Shown here one piece after another: positions 43,952 to 56,149 of a stretch of DNA of 64,000 bases. The DNA lies in NCBI RefSeq assembly GCF_963675165.1, contig NC_087384.1, forward strand, positions 4,581,182 through 4,645,181. Reading direction: 5' to 3'. Origin of the DNA: Halichondria panicea. Its lineage: Eukaryota > Porifera > Demospongiae > Suberitida > Halichondriidae. The notes beneath the pieces were generated by a model. The model had not been told where the DNA came from. It saw nothing but the letters and a program-made list of their open reading frames with translations, and did no database searches. The translations under genes were made by a program, and so were the position numbers. The first letter of the stretch is position 1; every line of letters starts with the position of its first letter.

Positions 43952-45133
43952 TAGTCTGGCCCCAGACCACTCCCTTGCACGTGATCTGACATGTGCCAGG
44001 GAGAGGGTCTGGCCAGAGGAGGGGTTGTTATAAAACAGGGAATGAGAAATGAGGAAATGAGAAATGAAGAAATGAGGAAATGAGGAAATAAGAAATAGGA
44101 AATGAGGAAATGAAGAAATGAGAACGAGAAATGAGCTGTTAGGCAAGAGCATATCTATGGGCAGAGCAAATCTGAAGACGAAGCTAACATCTACTGAGCT
44201 ACAGGTACGTACCTCCTGGTGACAAGTCTCCTGGTGCTCTGCCACCATACAGAACTTATGTTCCTCTGGTACACGGTGTGACACTCTCTACCTCTGTCTA
44301 CTTGTGTGCCATGTACGACTGGCATGGTTCAGACATCAGATCTACCTACGTAACGGTACTTACATGTACTCCTACAGTCTCACAGTCTCAAACAATTTAC
44401 CTATGCGTGGCTATACTGGCAATACATTCAATGATTTCACAATCCGGTGGGCAAGTGATAGTCAATGGACTGGACTCAATGTCAACATCTACATGTAAGT
44501 ATAGTAACAGCAAAGAAACCTCCAAAACTGTTTGTCAAACCAAGCAAATTCTAATGATCTGCCAGTCCTGTCGTAAAGCTGCAGGAAGTAATGACATTAG
44601 TACACTGTACTGGTATCATATCCAATCTCGCTACAGGGTGAAGAAAGCAATTCCCATTACCATTCTCACAAACAATGCCTAGTGAAAGCTGATGCTACCT
44701 TTAATGAAGAAAGCTCACTGTGCCATCTGAAGCGATGGTAAAATTTAATTATTACAATGTGTCCGACAATCTGTACTGTGTGGAGGTGCCACTATAATTA
44801 TATATTTGATAACTAAATACTTAGTCACCTACTAGCTTCTTGGCTGATATCAGTCATTACTTTTGTGCATCTATATAATAATTATTATTATAACAATGTC
44901 ATAATTTGTGATGAAAATTAATGCCATGGTGATGATCGTAACCATAAATATATTATTTCTTATTTCTTCATTTCCTCATTTCCTATTTCTCATTTCCTCA
45001 TTTCTTATTTCTTGTTTCCTCATTTCTCATTCCCTGTTTTATAACAACCCCCAGAGGAGGTACGACATAGGTAGTCTGGCCCCAGACCACTCCCTTGCAC
45101 GTGATCTGACATGTGCCAGGGAGAGGGTCTGGC
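43952..45133. mobile_element. Foldback-like unit flanked by identical 62-bp direct repeats
   Basis: The 62 bp starting tagtctggccccagaccact are identical at 43952-44013 and 45072-45133. Inside, a second pair is inverted: ggttgttataaaacaggg (44022) against ccctgttttataacaacc (45032), each followed by AAATGAGG-type microsatellite (44040-44130) or its complement (44955-45030). The interior 44150-44950 holds a plus-strand fragment of coding appearance (..WFRHQIYLRNGTYMYSYS..) with no recognised family. It lies 50 bp upstream of the TRAF-like start and may influence that promoter. Confidence 0.7.
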
Positions 45134-45836
45134 ATTTAGAGTCACTTTTCTTGGTTCAGATGTCAAAATTTGACATCTCCAATCAGATTCGCAAGAATGC
45201 AATTAAACTGTCACATGATTCCACTTCACAGAGGAGGTTGATAGTACTTGACCTTTGTCATTTTTAAAACAATTTTTTTTTATTTTTTATTTTTATTTAA
45301 GAAATTTTTATGCAAAACCAAGGTATGCATAAGGGTAGGTCAGGTAGCTCAGATGGCTAGTGTGAAGACTTCCCCTGGACAACACAAAAACAGAGAAATA
45401 AAACAGGAGCTACGGCTAATTATAATAATTATTACACAAAAAACTATGCCAGTAGGCAATGGCTAACTTAAATTTCGGTATACATCAACTAAAAATGTTA
45501 TTTCAAGTACAGAAAATCTTTCAAATCTCACTAAATCTGTACGGGAGTAGAGATAATAGCCAGCCAGTTTTAGCATTGTCACCACGCCCATTTCCGCCAC
45601 GCCCATTTGTAACTGTCTGAAAACCAAGAAAAGTGACTCTGTTTGCCAGACTCTAGCCTCGATTCCAGGCCTGGTATACACTGTTTACGCATGCGCCAGA
45701 ATTACCAAGAATCTTGGTAATCCTAAATTGTAGTATATTTATCAGTATTCTTATTCCGCATTTAGTTGTAAAACATTGATATCCGTTTCATTTATAATGA
45801 TGTCGTTGAAAAAAGAAATCTAGTCCAAGTTGTGTA
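45134..45836. other. Intergenic, no gene seen
   Basis: AT-rich with T runs. A tagcctcgattccaggcc half-hairpin lies near 45654-45672. Confidence 0.5.
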
Positions 45837-46140
45837 ATGGCTGCTACCTTCTCTTCTGCTCTCGCGTACGCGTTATCCTGTGTTGGAAAACCAGGTCTAG
45901 TCTTGAAAGACAAGCAGCTGGAGGCGTTGAAGTGTCTGTACGCTGGTGTTTATGTGGGTACCGTACCGACCGGCTATGGCAAGTCCCAGAGCAAGTCCAT
46001 CTGCTTCAATCCAGACACTCCCTTTCTTAATTGATGTGAAGCTTGACAGGACCAGTGCACCTCTCTCTGAAAGAAGTGTTGTGATGAAAGAAGTGTTGTG
46101 ATGGTGATTTCTCCTCTTGTTTCTCTGAGTGAAGCTATCT
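45837..46140 (+). pseudogene. RecQ-like helicase N-terminal fragment, broken
   Basis: ATG at 45837 opens a frame (MAATFSSALAYALSCVGKPG ..) with the Q-motif-like LKDKQLEALKCLYAG and a Walker A, GTVPTGYGKS. The frame stops at 46032. Coding character continues in another frame (LIDVKLDRTSAPLSERSVV), then is disturbed by a 17-bp tandem duplication (aaagaagtgttgtgatg, about 46065-46100), after which VMVISPLVSL, helicase motif Ia, is recognisable. The rest of the helicase is absent. An inactive relic; RecQ-like genes are repeatedly copied in some invertebrates (established in general, not shown here). Confidence 0.8.
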
Positions 46141-47611
46141 TCAAAGTGTTGGTGTGTCTGTTCGACGTTCAGTGCCATTCTCTCTGGAAGGAAGTATTGT
46201 TGTGACATTTGCCCAAAATTGGTCACAGAGTAAGTACGTGGTATCTGATCTGAGAACTGTGTGGCCTGAATGTGTTTACAATCCGAGGGACTTGTGTGTA
46301 TCCGATCCGAGGGACTTGTTGCTTGAGTGTATCCGGACTTGTTGCTTGAGTGTGTATTAATGGATAGTGCTTTCAATGGTAAATCTATTGTGTAAATCAA
46401 TAAGTAGTCCTCACATTATGTTACGTCACAGCCACTGTACTCATCCACATCTATTTTACCCACAGGTTTAACTAATTTCTTATGAGATTAACTTGTCGCC
46501 TGAGTGTGTATCCGATCCGAGCCTCAAGTTAATGAATAAATCTACAGAGCTGATGTTTTACTAAGCTGTCTCTGTCTACAGTATATACAGAGAGGTAGCC
46601 TCTCCTTTTTCTTTTTTCTGTTCTTATCACAATAAGATAAAATACTGTTTTAACGTTCAATGAGATAAAATACGGTAAATAATAAATTAATTGTCCACCC
46701 ACGCGCCAACAGTAAATACCAGGCCCACTATTCAAGGGGCTGGAGTCGAGGCTAGCCAGACTCTCTCCCTGGGAGGAGTCTGGCCTCGAGACTACGACAT
46801 AGGTTGATCTTTTTGCTAATGAGTTACTCCCGTATTGCATTCCTGCAGCATGACAGGATGTCACGCCCACATTTACCTAGAGGAGGTGTGGCCTTGCGTC
46901 ATAATTTATCATCAAGTTTCACGGAGGAATTGTGAGTGTACGGAGAAAGAAGAGAATATACGGAAGCACAACACCAAAACTTGCTCTCCTAGCTAGCTAA
47001 AAGACTACAAACGATCATAGTACTCCACAGTAGTTATAAATAATGCCTAGCTATATCCTGTGACATAAGAAAATGAATAGCATAGTCATTGTTGAAGAAA
47101 TAAGCTATAAACTTACAGTGTAAGAGTTTGTTGCGCTTTCTATGGCTCCTGTGTTAATGTAACACTTATATAGTAGATACTAAGATTGATAAACTAGTAG
47201 AAAATGCAGACTCCAGAAGAGATAAACACAAAGAACAGTAAAATAGCGCTGACGGTGCATAAAATACCTGCTGAGTCAACACAAATATCATGTGGGCGTG
47301 ACATCCTGTCATGCTGCAGGAATGCAATACGGGAGTAACTCATTAGCAAAAGGTCAACCTATGTCGTACCTCCTCTGAGGTCTGGCATTTTAGTCTGGCC
47401 TCTGGTCTGCTGGCCCCAGACCACTCTCTTGCACCATAGATAGTAGCCTCGATTCCCGGCCGCTTGAACAAGGCGGCCTGGTATACCTTGTATGCGCATG
47501 CGTGTACATTACCCCAAAAAGGAGGTAATCCGTGTATACTGTCAGTAAAATAAACCGTATACTATTTGTATTCTGATTTTACAGTCCGTTACATAGAAGT
47601 ATTGTGTAAAG
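46141..47611. other. Repeat-bearing intergenic region
   Basis: Contains the MITE at 46793-47368, tagcctcg units (46738-46755, 47446-47500) and repeated cttgtgtgtatccgatccga-like words at 46280-46520. No gene is recognised. Confidence 0.5.
46793..47368. mobile_element. MITE-like element with about 80-bp terminal inverted repeats
   Basis: Left end tacgacataggttgatcttt at 46793-46872 and its near-perfect inverse at 47290-47368 (..gggagtaactcattagcaaa aggtcaacctatgtcgta). Interior about 415 bp with no coding frame. Short relatives of the end (tacgacatagg) occur at 45061. Confidence 0.9.
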
Positions 47612-47915
47612 ATGACTGAGTTCTTACGCCCTTTATTGTATCAAGCCAAGTCTCTACTTAACGACACCCTACACTGTAAGGCTACAGATGTTATCTCTTT
47701 CCTTGGCAATCTGTTGTAGAAATTACAACAACGGTAACGAATCGTTATGATGAATTAGATGAAGTTGTATGTGAGCTCCTCCCTGACAAACAAACTGTAG
47801 TCTAGGTAACGGCCTTATCAGTCAAGTAGGCTAAAAATCTGTGTCCTTTGATGTAAGCTTTGATGTCTCTTTGTGCATATGTAGTTATAAAATAAAAAAA
47901 ATAAAAAAAAGAAAC
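47612..47915 (+). pseudogene. Unrecognised mini-ORF with A-rich 3' end
   Basis: ATG at 47612 gives MTEFLRPLLYQAKSLLND.., then a TAG, after which the sister copy near 63.3 kb reads on as ..KLQQWVRNRYDELDEVV. About 110 bp later an A-rich tract (47888-47914) follows, resembling a retro-copied transcript end. It lies at the outer edge of the 1-kb inverted pair. Confidence 0.35.
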
Positions 47916-48655
47916 CTTTGACTAGCTAGGAAGAGTAGCAGTACAGTAGTAGTAGTAGGAAGAGTAGCAGTAGTAGTAGCAGTGCAAGCAGGACTAGACT
48001 AGATTAAAAAGTTGGTGGAAAGAATAACTGACCGTTTGGACGTCACCTGGCTGCCAGACTTTCATCTGGACTCTTCCCCCTGAGTAGCTGGCCTTTCTCT
48101 AAGCCACAAAACTGAGCAAGAAGCTGAAGAAGCAGCTAGACAGAGACATGTACCTAGCCTTGAGAATTGGGAGGAGTGGCTCAACTAGTTAGCCCAGCCC
48201 AGAGGAATTGTTACCGTGGGTACTGAACAACCGTAGAAGTAGGGCTACCCCTGGCTTTACTGAATTAACTAGCTGTGTCTGCTGTCTAGTTGGACCAGAT
48301 TTAGCTAGATAATGGGGTAGAGAATAGTTGAGCGGTGCTGTGTGTAGCTTGAACTGTACTGGCTGGCAAGAATCTAGTAAGCACCCTATGCACTGATAAC
48401 TCGTCAGAATGGAGGGTATGTTCTAGGGATCTGGACAGCTGTACATCCAAAGGAGCCAAGGAGTGCCAATCATCTTCTCCCAGTCTCTGACACGCTAAAC
48501 AAAACGAGCTAGAACTGGGAGTCCCAGCTAGAATTGCTAGCCGGATCTAGACTAATAGAATGACATGGAGGCGTGGTGAGGCCGGATCCACACTAATTGA
48601 TCGACCTAAAGACGCTCCTGTTCCAGATTTCACAAATGGCATGCAAGGAAAGGGA
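47690..48655. repeat. 1-kb repeat, left member of inverted pair
   Basis: Matches 62420-63385 in reverse orientation with high identity throughout, including agtagtagtagcag triplet runs and the word gatccacactaattgatcga. Its right border at about 48655 joins directly into family copy H. Confidence 0.9.
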
Positions 48656-49367
48656 TATAGAGCTGCTAGGTACTCCATTGCTACGACTGTAAGTGTACTC
48701 GTGTGCTCACTGATGCAAAATGAAGGAATTAGGAACATAAAGAAGTCCAAATTGAATAGCCCCACAAAATCAGCGGCAAATTTATAAATGGAATAAGAGT
48801 GGGTATATCCGCTGATATCAAATGGGTAATTTCTACACAATACAGTGTTTAGCACCTGAGCGATCAAAACAAAGCTATTCAGAACTGGAGAGGCAAAATT
48901 TATCCGGAACACAATCACAATAACACAAATCAAAGTCAATGGTATTGTAAGCCTGACAAAGAAGAGTAGCCATCCTAAAGGCTATGGCATGCATTTCTTA
49001 CACTCTTTGTAGTGAGAGAAGACGGCCGGTCCCAGTCCTGGTTGACAGTGACTATAGAGCAGTCCTGTGCGATTGAGAGGACCACACATCTCTTCATCAA
49101 ACTTTGATACATCAGAGGGTACATCCATGAGTTGTGATAGTCGACTGGGCAGCGTCCAAGATGCTCTGTGTCATTGTTGTAAGTTAGGCAGAATCCATCT
49201 AATAGTTTTATCTTTTTTGTCACATTCGAGCACTGCAATATAGTATTGATCGGTTGTCCGCACTCACACTTGTTTGTTTTGTGTACAAACCATGTTGGGC
49301 ATTCTTGACTGGACGCTAGAACTACTTGTAGTACTGTCACAAGTACTCCAAGTATCGTCATTTCCAT
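48655..49367 (-). pseudogene. Family copy H: N-terminal part only, several lesions
   Basis: Start aligned with paralogues at 49367 (MEMTILGVLVTVLQ..). A 13-bp loss at about 49147 shifts the frame in the ectodomain. A CAG-to-TAG change near 48986 puts a stop in the MPQPLGW motif. Homology ends abruptly at 48655, where the 1-kb repeat begins, after the fourth membrane segment (..EYLAALYP). Closest to copy B, including the upstream flank. Confidence 0.85.
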
Positions 49368-51830
49368 ACTTAACAACAGTAGCTCAGCAATAATGCAATG
49401 TTTAGGGACACACTTAAACCGTTCTTTATCTTATTTCAGAGCAGTGGCCCTGAATGCAATTGAACGTTGTTATAAAGTATTTTGTTTAGATTAACAATAG
49501 TAGCTCATCAATAATGCAATGTTTAGGGACACACTTAAAACGTTCTTTATCTTATTTCAGAGCAGTGGCCCTGAATGCAATTGAATGTTGTTATAAAGTA
49601 TTTCGTTTAGATTGCAGTTGATTGTGAATAGGCCTGTGTCAAATATTTTGGAATAATATTGGCACTGTGAAAATAGTTTAATGATATTCATTGAGTTGCA
49701 CATGCGGAGTAGCTCAGAATACGCCCACAGTGGCATAGCCCAGATTTTGGGCCAAAGCAGGCACTGGAATTTTACCTAAAAAAAAGGTCATCACTTTTCC
49801 TCCGCAGTAAGCATACGCATTACATGGCCCTTCCCACATTTCCATTGAATGACATCATTCTAATATGCATGCAGTACAGTGCAGAATAGGATTGACTGAT
49901 CACAGTGATACAAGCTAAGTTGGAGTTGATGGACCACAAAGGGGGGGGGGGGGGCTCTAGCCCCGTGAGCCCCCCTCTGCCTACGCCACTGGCCCACATT
50001 TTACATGCCAGTAAATCTAATTTTAGTCCACAATGTTGAAACCACATTTTTTGTGCTAAAGTGTGTTATTTTGCTGCTGAAATTAAAAAGTAATCATTTA
50101 ATCCCATTTTTTGGTGATATATAATTTATAGGTGTTTTATTTTGCTGCTGTGTATGTCGAATAATAGGTTTCATCAATTTGAATAAAATAGGCTGATGAA
50201 GTTGAATAATACGCTGATCAAGTGAGAATAAATATTCAAATTAATTAATTAGGTGAAAAAATTTGAATATTGGCACAGGTCTAATTGTGAATGACGCTAA
50301 CTCATGTGACGCTAACTCATGTGTGATATTGTGATAATAATTATTATTATAGTGTTTTTATTTTCTGTGCATGGGATTTTTTTAGATGAATTTGCAATCA
50401 AAAGAATCTTATTGAGGGCCCCACGAAACCAGGATTAATTTTACCAGGAACACAAAACACACTGATAGACGTATATACTCTACAGCACCTGTGGTGAAAC
50501 TGGATAGGGAAACAACAAGAGACGTTCATAAACCATGTTGGGCATGCTTGAGGACGCTATAGATATATTATAGTACAATCACAAGCACTCCAAATATTGT
50601 CATCTCCAGGCCTATAAGAGTGGCTCGCTCATCATTAATGTTTGGGAGAGTTGAGAGAGGCACACTTAAACTGCATGCTCTTTATTTATCTTTTTGTTCT
50701 TCAATTAATGCTGTTATATACATAGTACTTTATTTAAACCATTATAGACATGTTTGACTGGAACACCAGAACTATATAATAATCACCATCACTCCAAGTA
50801 TCGTCATCTTCAAACTTAACAATGTTGCATTCATCAAACAATTGAAAGTGACGAACTGAGCCACAGAAAAAACAACATTGCAGCTGCTGCAGCAGCTGAT
50901 AAAACAAATTGAAAACAAATGCTTAATGATCAAAAATACTGTTAGTTAATTCGTGTTCTAGCCTATAACATCACTGTAATTATTATATGCATCGCAGTGT
51001 ATATTATAAACATTGCTATAATTATAACACTTGTATCACACTTCTATGACACACATCATGTAGTGTACAGCCTCGGCTACACGCCAAACATCTCGGGGGG
51101 TACTCAAACCTTAAAAATGCCGAAAACAAAGCGAAGGGCACAACCCCTTCGAACCCCAGTTAAGTTGGGTATTTGCGTATATTTTAGCGAGAGGGGTGCT
51201 CCCAAACACGTTACGCTTTACGACATGCCTCGATTTGGGCAACTTTGTGTGTCTCTGTGACATTTCTAGAGAAGAGCACCGTGTGTGGCGCACATGCAAC
51301 GGCAGGTAAAGGGCTACCTAACTTTGGAGCTGTGAGCAGGACCAGGGGGAACATACCTTTCAGCTAAGAAACCTTGGGCTTCTTTTTAGCTTTTGTATCC
51401 TGGCTTTCCTCTGCTGCACAGTTGCTATCAGACGTTAATGGTTGCCAATGGATGTAGTTGCACATATTTCACGTGCACTCGGGATGTATTGCGATAAAAA
51501 GCACTCCTCAATCGTCGTGCGTGTACTCGATATATTCCTTGTGTCCGTGATATATATAATAATTATACTTTGACTGTTTGGAGGTGTCTATATAGAATTA
51601 TAAGCCCAAAGGAACTGCTTTGAGTATCTCGAGAGTAGCGAGAGTATAGTCTACTACGAGTGCCTGCACGAGGGCTTCTAAATCATATGGAAACCAATAA
51701 AACAGTGTCTAACTCGTTCAGATACTAGTATAGTGCATGTGCATGCGCAAACGTTGCCTTGCATGAGGCTTGGACTAATGTAACATGATCAGTTTACTTC
51801 CTCCAAGGCACTTTTCCCAAATTATTCACC
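49368..51830. repeat. Upstream segment of copy H, duplicate of 6579-8345
   Basis: Same order of blocks as upstream of copy B. Its first block is itself doubled in tandem (49380-49490 and 49500-49612; agcagtggccctgaatgcaa). Contains decayed 5' ends of further family copies at about 50525-50620 and 50752-50825 (ccatgttgggcatgcttg; tcgtcatcttcaaacttaac). A G run of about 16 lies at 49940, inside a gtggcatagcc..ctacgccactgg foldback (49730-49995). Confidence 0.75.
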
Positions 51831-51874
51831 CCCGACAGAAACTGAAGCATAGCAATATGATATAAAGTATTTGC

Positions 51875-52240
51875 ATGCTTATAACGATAATCACCACAAA
51901 AATCCATCCAATATTCTTGAATACCTCGCGGTAATTCTACTATTGCCTATAGGAAAAGAATTAGTTGTAACAGTATTTCTTGTATGGTCATACGCCAAAG
52001 ATGATAGCAGTTGTAATAATGAAGACACAATGAAGTGGTACGTCTGTGCACTAAAGACTATGAATATTATTCTCAGCAGTAGGTAGACGCCAGCAAACCA
52101 TCGACAGTCCCTAGTACCAGGTGTTGTGCCGTTCTTGAAATAGTCCTGTGTGTGATGTTTGCTGGCTTGTGAATTTATTTTGCAGGAAAAGAGACATCTC
52201 TGAAAGAAACGATTCTGGTAAATAGCAGAAACACTGCCCG
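51875..52240 (-). pseudogene. Family copy I: short C-terminal-half relic
   Basis: Matches the segment from the FFQRCLFSCKI region through NGTTPGTRDCRWFAGVYLLL to just before the tail. Internal deletions remove the RPYKKDRY motif, and both ends are missing. Likely the remainder of a copy upstream of H in the same duplicated block. Confidence 0.8.
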
Positions 52241-52976
52241 CGCGCAGTAGGAGACACACACAGCATGCACGTGGTTAAACAAAGTACAAGGTTAAAGGTC
52301 AATTAATCCTGTCAGTATTCTAATTAACGCAATGATTCCTTGCTGACATGGAATATATGGCTGCCAAAACGAGCAACAATCGCATTCAATCAATTATCAC
52401 TCTTTTGCATTGTACTGCAAATACTTGTATTAAGTACCCTCTTTTTCAGTTAGAGGTGTAAAGCTTGCACCGATATATCACCTATTGTACATGTGCACAG
52501 CTTATCTGAAAGTCGGGGGACATTTGTTAGACAATGATGATGTCGCCTTAAGGCTAGTTTTATTCAACTCTGTGCAATTACACAATGTGACGTGCAATCT
52601 CTTTCCAGATGTGATATGCCATGAATAGCACCTTTATCGTACTGCCAATAGTAGGTCATAATTATGATTAATTTTTAAGACTTTGGATGCCACATGGTGT
52701 ATCTTTTGCTTTTGGGAGAATAAGGAGTATCATGTCTTTTGAAGCTCATATAATTTCATCTTGTGGTGTATATAACAATTGTGGCCCTGTAATTAATCTT
52801 TTTGTCATTCAATGTTGTGTGTACTAGCTTAGCAGGGATGCATGGAGTTACGTAATGATTCAGTATTCTTATGAGTGTCCATTTGCTTAAAGCAGTTGAA
52901 AAGTGTTGCTCACTCCTGAAAGCATAAGAGAACAGAAAAAATAGAGAATAGAGTTGGTTAGTAGAAATTATGGTTA

Positions 52977-55073
52977 TATACAGTGCAAGTAACTAGGGAG
53001 TAGAATACCACATTTTGGTACATAAATGTTAATATCTTGACCTTAAAACATTTCTAAGAAATTTTGATGATACCAAAGTGTAGGTGAATGCTTGAGCTTC
53101 AACATATCCAAAAATGTTTCCATGGCAACCTAAGGTGGTGTGTATGTGGTTGCTTTTACAACAGCAACAAATTATTATAGTGAGCAAAAGCTTAGGGAGG
53201 AAAAACACCAACCGTTGTCGGCTAAGGTCTGGAACTCTGGCATTAACATCAGTGGATAGTTGAGCTAACATATGCATGAATTAAAATCGGTTACATAAGT
53301 ACACACGCTGTTTCTTACTCCATTATGTGTATTTTTGGGTGCCTTTTCGCCTAGGGAGAGATTTCAAGTAAATTTTTCGGCTAAGGTCTAATTTTTTTAC
53401 ACATGTAATTGTTAATAAATTGTCTATCTTTTGGTAGAAGCAATTTTTCTAGAAACATTTTACTTCCAGAGATAATTGATGTTACATACATTTTTTTTAC
53501 AATCATCCCCGCTTTCACCTAAATGATTTTCTACTACCGTACCCTCGCGAAAATACGCCCACCCTCTTCTGCAAGAAGTCTAGGCTTATTAGGGGACTGG
53601 GCGTTTAATCGCGAACGGCGAGTTTTCATTCGAACATACGCCCACCCACGGCCTCAAATCGAGGTTTACACTTTGCTCTATGCCATTCTTTATTAATTTA
53701 TTGTATTTTCATTTTAATACATAGTATGAACATTTTATTGACAACAACAATGTTATAAACTATGCATGAGTATGATTAAAGCATGACAAGAGAATGAACA
53801 TGAAGAAGTGGACTCTGACTCTATTCGTTGATGTTAGATGTAGCAGAAACTTCTCAAAGGATGGTAGGTCATACTCCTACAGAGCAGCTATCAGGTACTT
53901 TATTTCAGAAAACCAAGGTAAGGTAACCTGCAAAATTAGCCTGTGTGATAACTTTCTTGGACTTGTGTTTTCCTTTCTCAGCATATAGGACTACTTGTTC
54001 CCTGCATATACATCTTCAGGGGGCAAACAGATCCATACAGAGAAAGTTATAATGTCTGATCTTGGTCCAGCAAGGAGTATAGTCTTACTAGCTACTACCT
54101 AAAACTTCCTTTCTTCACTAAAATTAATAGTGAACATGTGGCATTCAGCTACTGCGCATGCTCAACTTCTTATTCTGGGTGGGCTTATAATCGAGTGAAA
54201 ATCAGAGAGGGAGGACACGATTAACCTTAGCTCTAATTAGCTAATTATCGCGACCTTTTAATTACATTCTTTGAACAATTTATCTTTTCTTTCTTTATAA
54301 CCTCTACATATTGGACACAAGAGCTAGAGCCTTTTCTCCTACTGGAGGTACCCCTATGGCCAAGTTGTCAGGACCTGAAGGTAATAGGACCTATAAGAAG
54401 CACCTCAAGTACTCCTATCTCTAAGATCCCTGTGAGAAGCATCCCAGGCACTCTGATCTTGTCACTGTGAGAAGCACTCTTGATCCTGTCTCCAGGATCC
54501 CTATGAGGAGCACCCCAGGTACTCCTGTCTCCAAGATCCCTGTGAGAAGCACCCCAGGCACTCCTGTCTCTGTGATAAAGCTGCAACATGGAATTGTTTA
54601 GTTCAGAGTGTCTCCAACATGAAGAACATCAATGACACTAACAGTCTCAGCTTCTAGCACCCCTTTATTTGTATGGTTTGCTCTGTGCCTGCAAGAATTG
54701 CCTGTTACTCATACTACAGTACTGTTCTGTGTGTCCCAATATATAGAGGGTATAAAGAAAGAAAAGATGAATCGTTCAAAGAATGTAATTAAAAGGTCAC
54801 GATAATTAGCTAATTAGAGCTAAGGTTAATTGTGTCCTCCCTCCTCTGAGTGAAAATACCCTCGTGCAAGAGCTTCGAAGCAAAAGAGGGGATGGGCGTT
54901 TATTCAGGGTACGGTATATAACAATGTTTTAGAGAAATATTTTTGAATATGTTTGTAGCTTATTCATTCACCTACACAATGGTATCAGCATCATTTCTTA
55001 GAAATGTTCCAACTCAAGATACACTTAAGTACAAATGTTTGTATTCTACTCCCTAGGTTACAGGCACTGTATA
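52977..55073. mobile_element. Nested long inverted-repeat element, 2.1 kb
   Basis: Outer arms of about 150 bp (52977-53125 and 54925-55073) share ctagggagtagaatac, acatttctaagaaat and gtgtaggtgaatg in opposite orientation. A second inverted pair lies just inside (taccgtaccct.. at 53535 and its inverse ending 54916, both with acgccca). A third, of about 120 bp, is at 54199-54322 and 54725-54848 (ttaaccttagctctaattag, ttttaattacattctttgaa). A 30-bp minisatellite sits in the centre. No transposase frame is seen. This looks like insertions into insertions. Confidence 0.85.
54370..54590. repeat. Minisatellite, about 30-bp unit
   Basis: Tandem units around ggcactcctgtctccaagat and ccctgtgagaagcacccc, seven or so imperfect copies. 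A minus-strand frame with repeated HRDPGDR-type words is only the translation of the repeat. Confidence 0.8.
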
Positions 55074-55095
55074 GGGTGTACGTACCATATTTATG

Positions 55096-55410
55096 CCTCG
55101 AGGCGTAGCCGCACGAGGGATACAGTAAAGCTGACTGCATGTGCATGTGTGTGTCTGTGTGTGTGTCTGTTTCAGCTGTAACTGCTCAACGGTTGCAATG
55201 CGACGAAAGCTAACAGCTTCTATAGGCTTCTAGCCACGTTCTCTTGGATTTTGATTCGTGGATTAGCAAACTAAAGGCAAGCTTCTTTCTCGAGTTATGG
55301 CTAGTTTGACTCACATTGAAGGCTGTTGCAGTATCTTCAGAATCTTTCATAGAATCATCTGTCCGCACAAACTTTCTATTCAACATATGAGTTGGCCTTG
55401 CACTAAAGCG
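55096..55410. repeat. Dispersed repeat, fullest copy in window
   Basis: Starts tgcctcgaggcgtagccgca and ends near ttgcactaaagcgctagc. Matched in part at 3951-4095, 21108-21400 and 36925-37115. Non-coding. Confidence 0.8.
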
Positions 55411-55500
55411 CTAGCTTTTTGTTAGCAGAAAATATCTGTTAAAACAGCTAGCTATATAGCAGTAGTAGCCATTTGTGACTCTTTATACACACCCTTTAAT

Positions 55501-55774
55501 TACCGTATAGCAGGTATATTTCGAGGGTATAAATTTTCGCGGATGGACCATTACAAAGGATTTCGCGGATTTTATTTTCGTGGTCTGAGTTCCAGCCTTT
55601 TGGCGCATGCGCACATCAACATGCAGCTGTACCTCCACACCGTTAGCCTCGAATCCATAATACTGAACACGCCTACTAGTCATACATTTTCGTGGGTACA
55701 AATTTTCGCGGTACAGGCTCAATCCGCGAAAACCGCGAAAATTTATACCCTCGAAATATACCTGCTATACGGTA
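55501..55774. mobile_element. MITE-like element, diverged TACCGTATAGCAGG family
   Basis: Ends taccgtatagcaggtatatt and its exact inverse at 55755-55774, with ttttcgcgg / ccgcgaaaa inner arms. About 270 bp with a non-palindromic middle. 1993-2176 is a relic of the same kind. Confidence 0.85.
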
Positions 55775-56149
55775 TTCCTGTGGATGTAATGCGCATGCGC
55801 GCTCATTCCCCATGTGTGAGAAAATAATATCTTCTCAGTGACTTTATATAGATACGCTAACTTTAATAAAATTCATTATAGAAACTACTTTTGAGCAAAA
55901 GCAAAAACATGGCGAGAGGCATTAGCACAGCGCCAGCGTGAACACTAGTTGTTTTTTGTTTAGCTATATACCTTATTGCTTTCACTATAAACATCACTGT
56001 TACATGCATGTGCAGTGCATGCAGTTAATAATTGTGTTTAAAAAGAAACATTTAGTGAATTATGAAGTATAATCACAGTTACATAAAATTATAAATTATA
56101 CATAATTTATATATAGTTCTTTTTCTGTATGTGCTAGTGTATTCTGCTA

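Noticed and set aside
44278-44700. Possible secreted/lectin-like coding fragment inside the 43952-45133 unit
   Set aside because: Frames are short and overlapping, and no family signature is visible; kept only as a remark under that unit.
45336-45410. tRNA-like box A (tagctcagatggctagtg)
   Set aside because: No matching box B and no cloverleaf can be drawn; probably chance or an old tRNA-derived repeat.
54368-54589. Frame with repeated HRDPGDR-like units
   Set aside because: Translation of a 30-bp minisatellite in the centre of a foldback element.
54370-54590. Regular repeats resembling a CRISPR array
   Set aside because: The context is animal DNA, the units are contiguous and imperfect with no unique spacers: a minisatellite.
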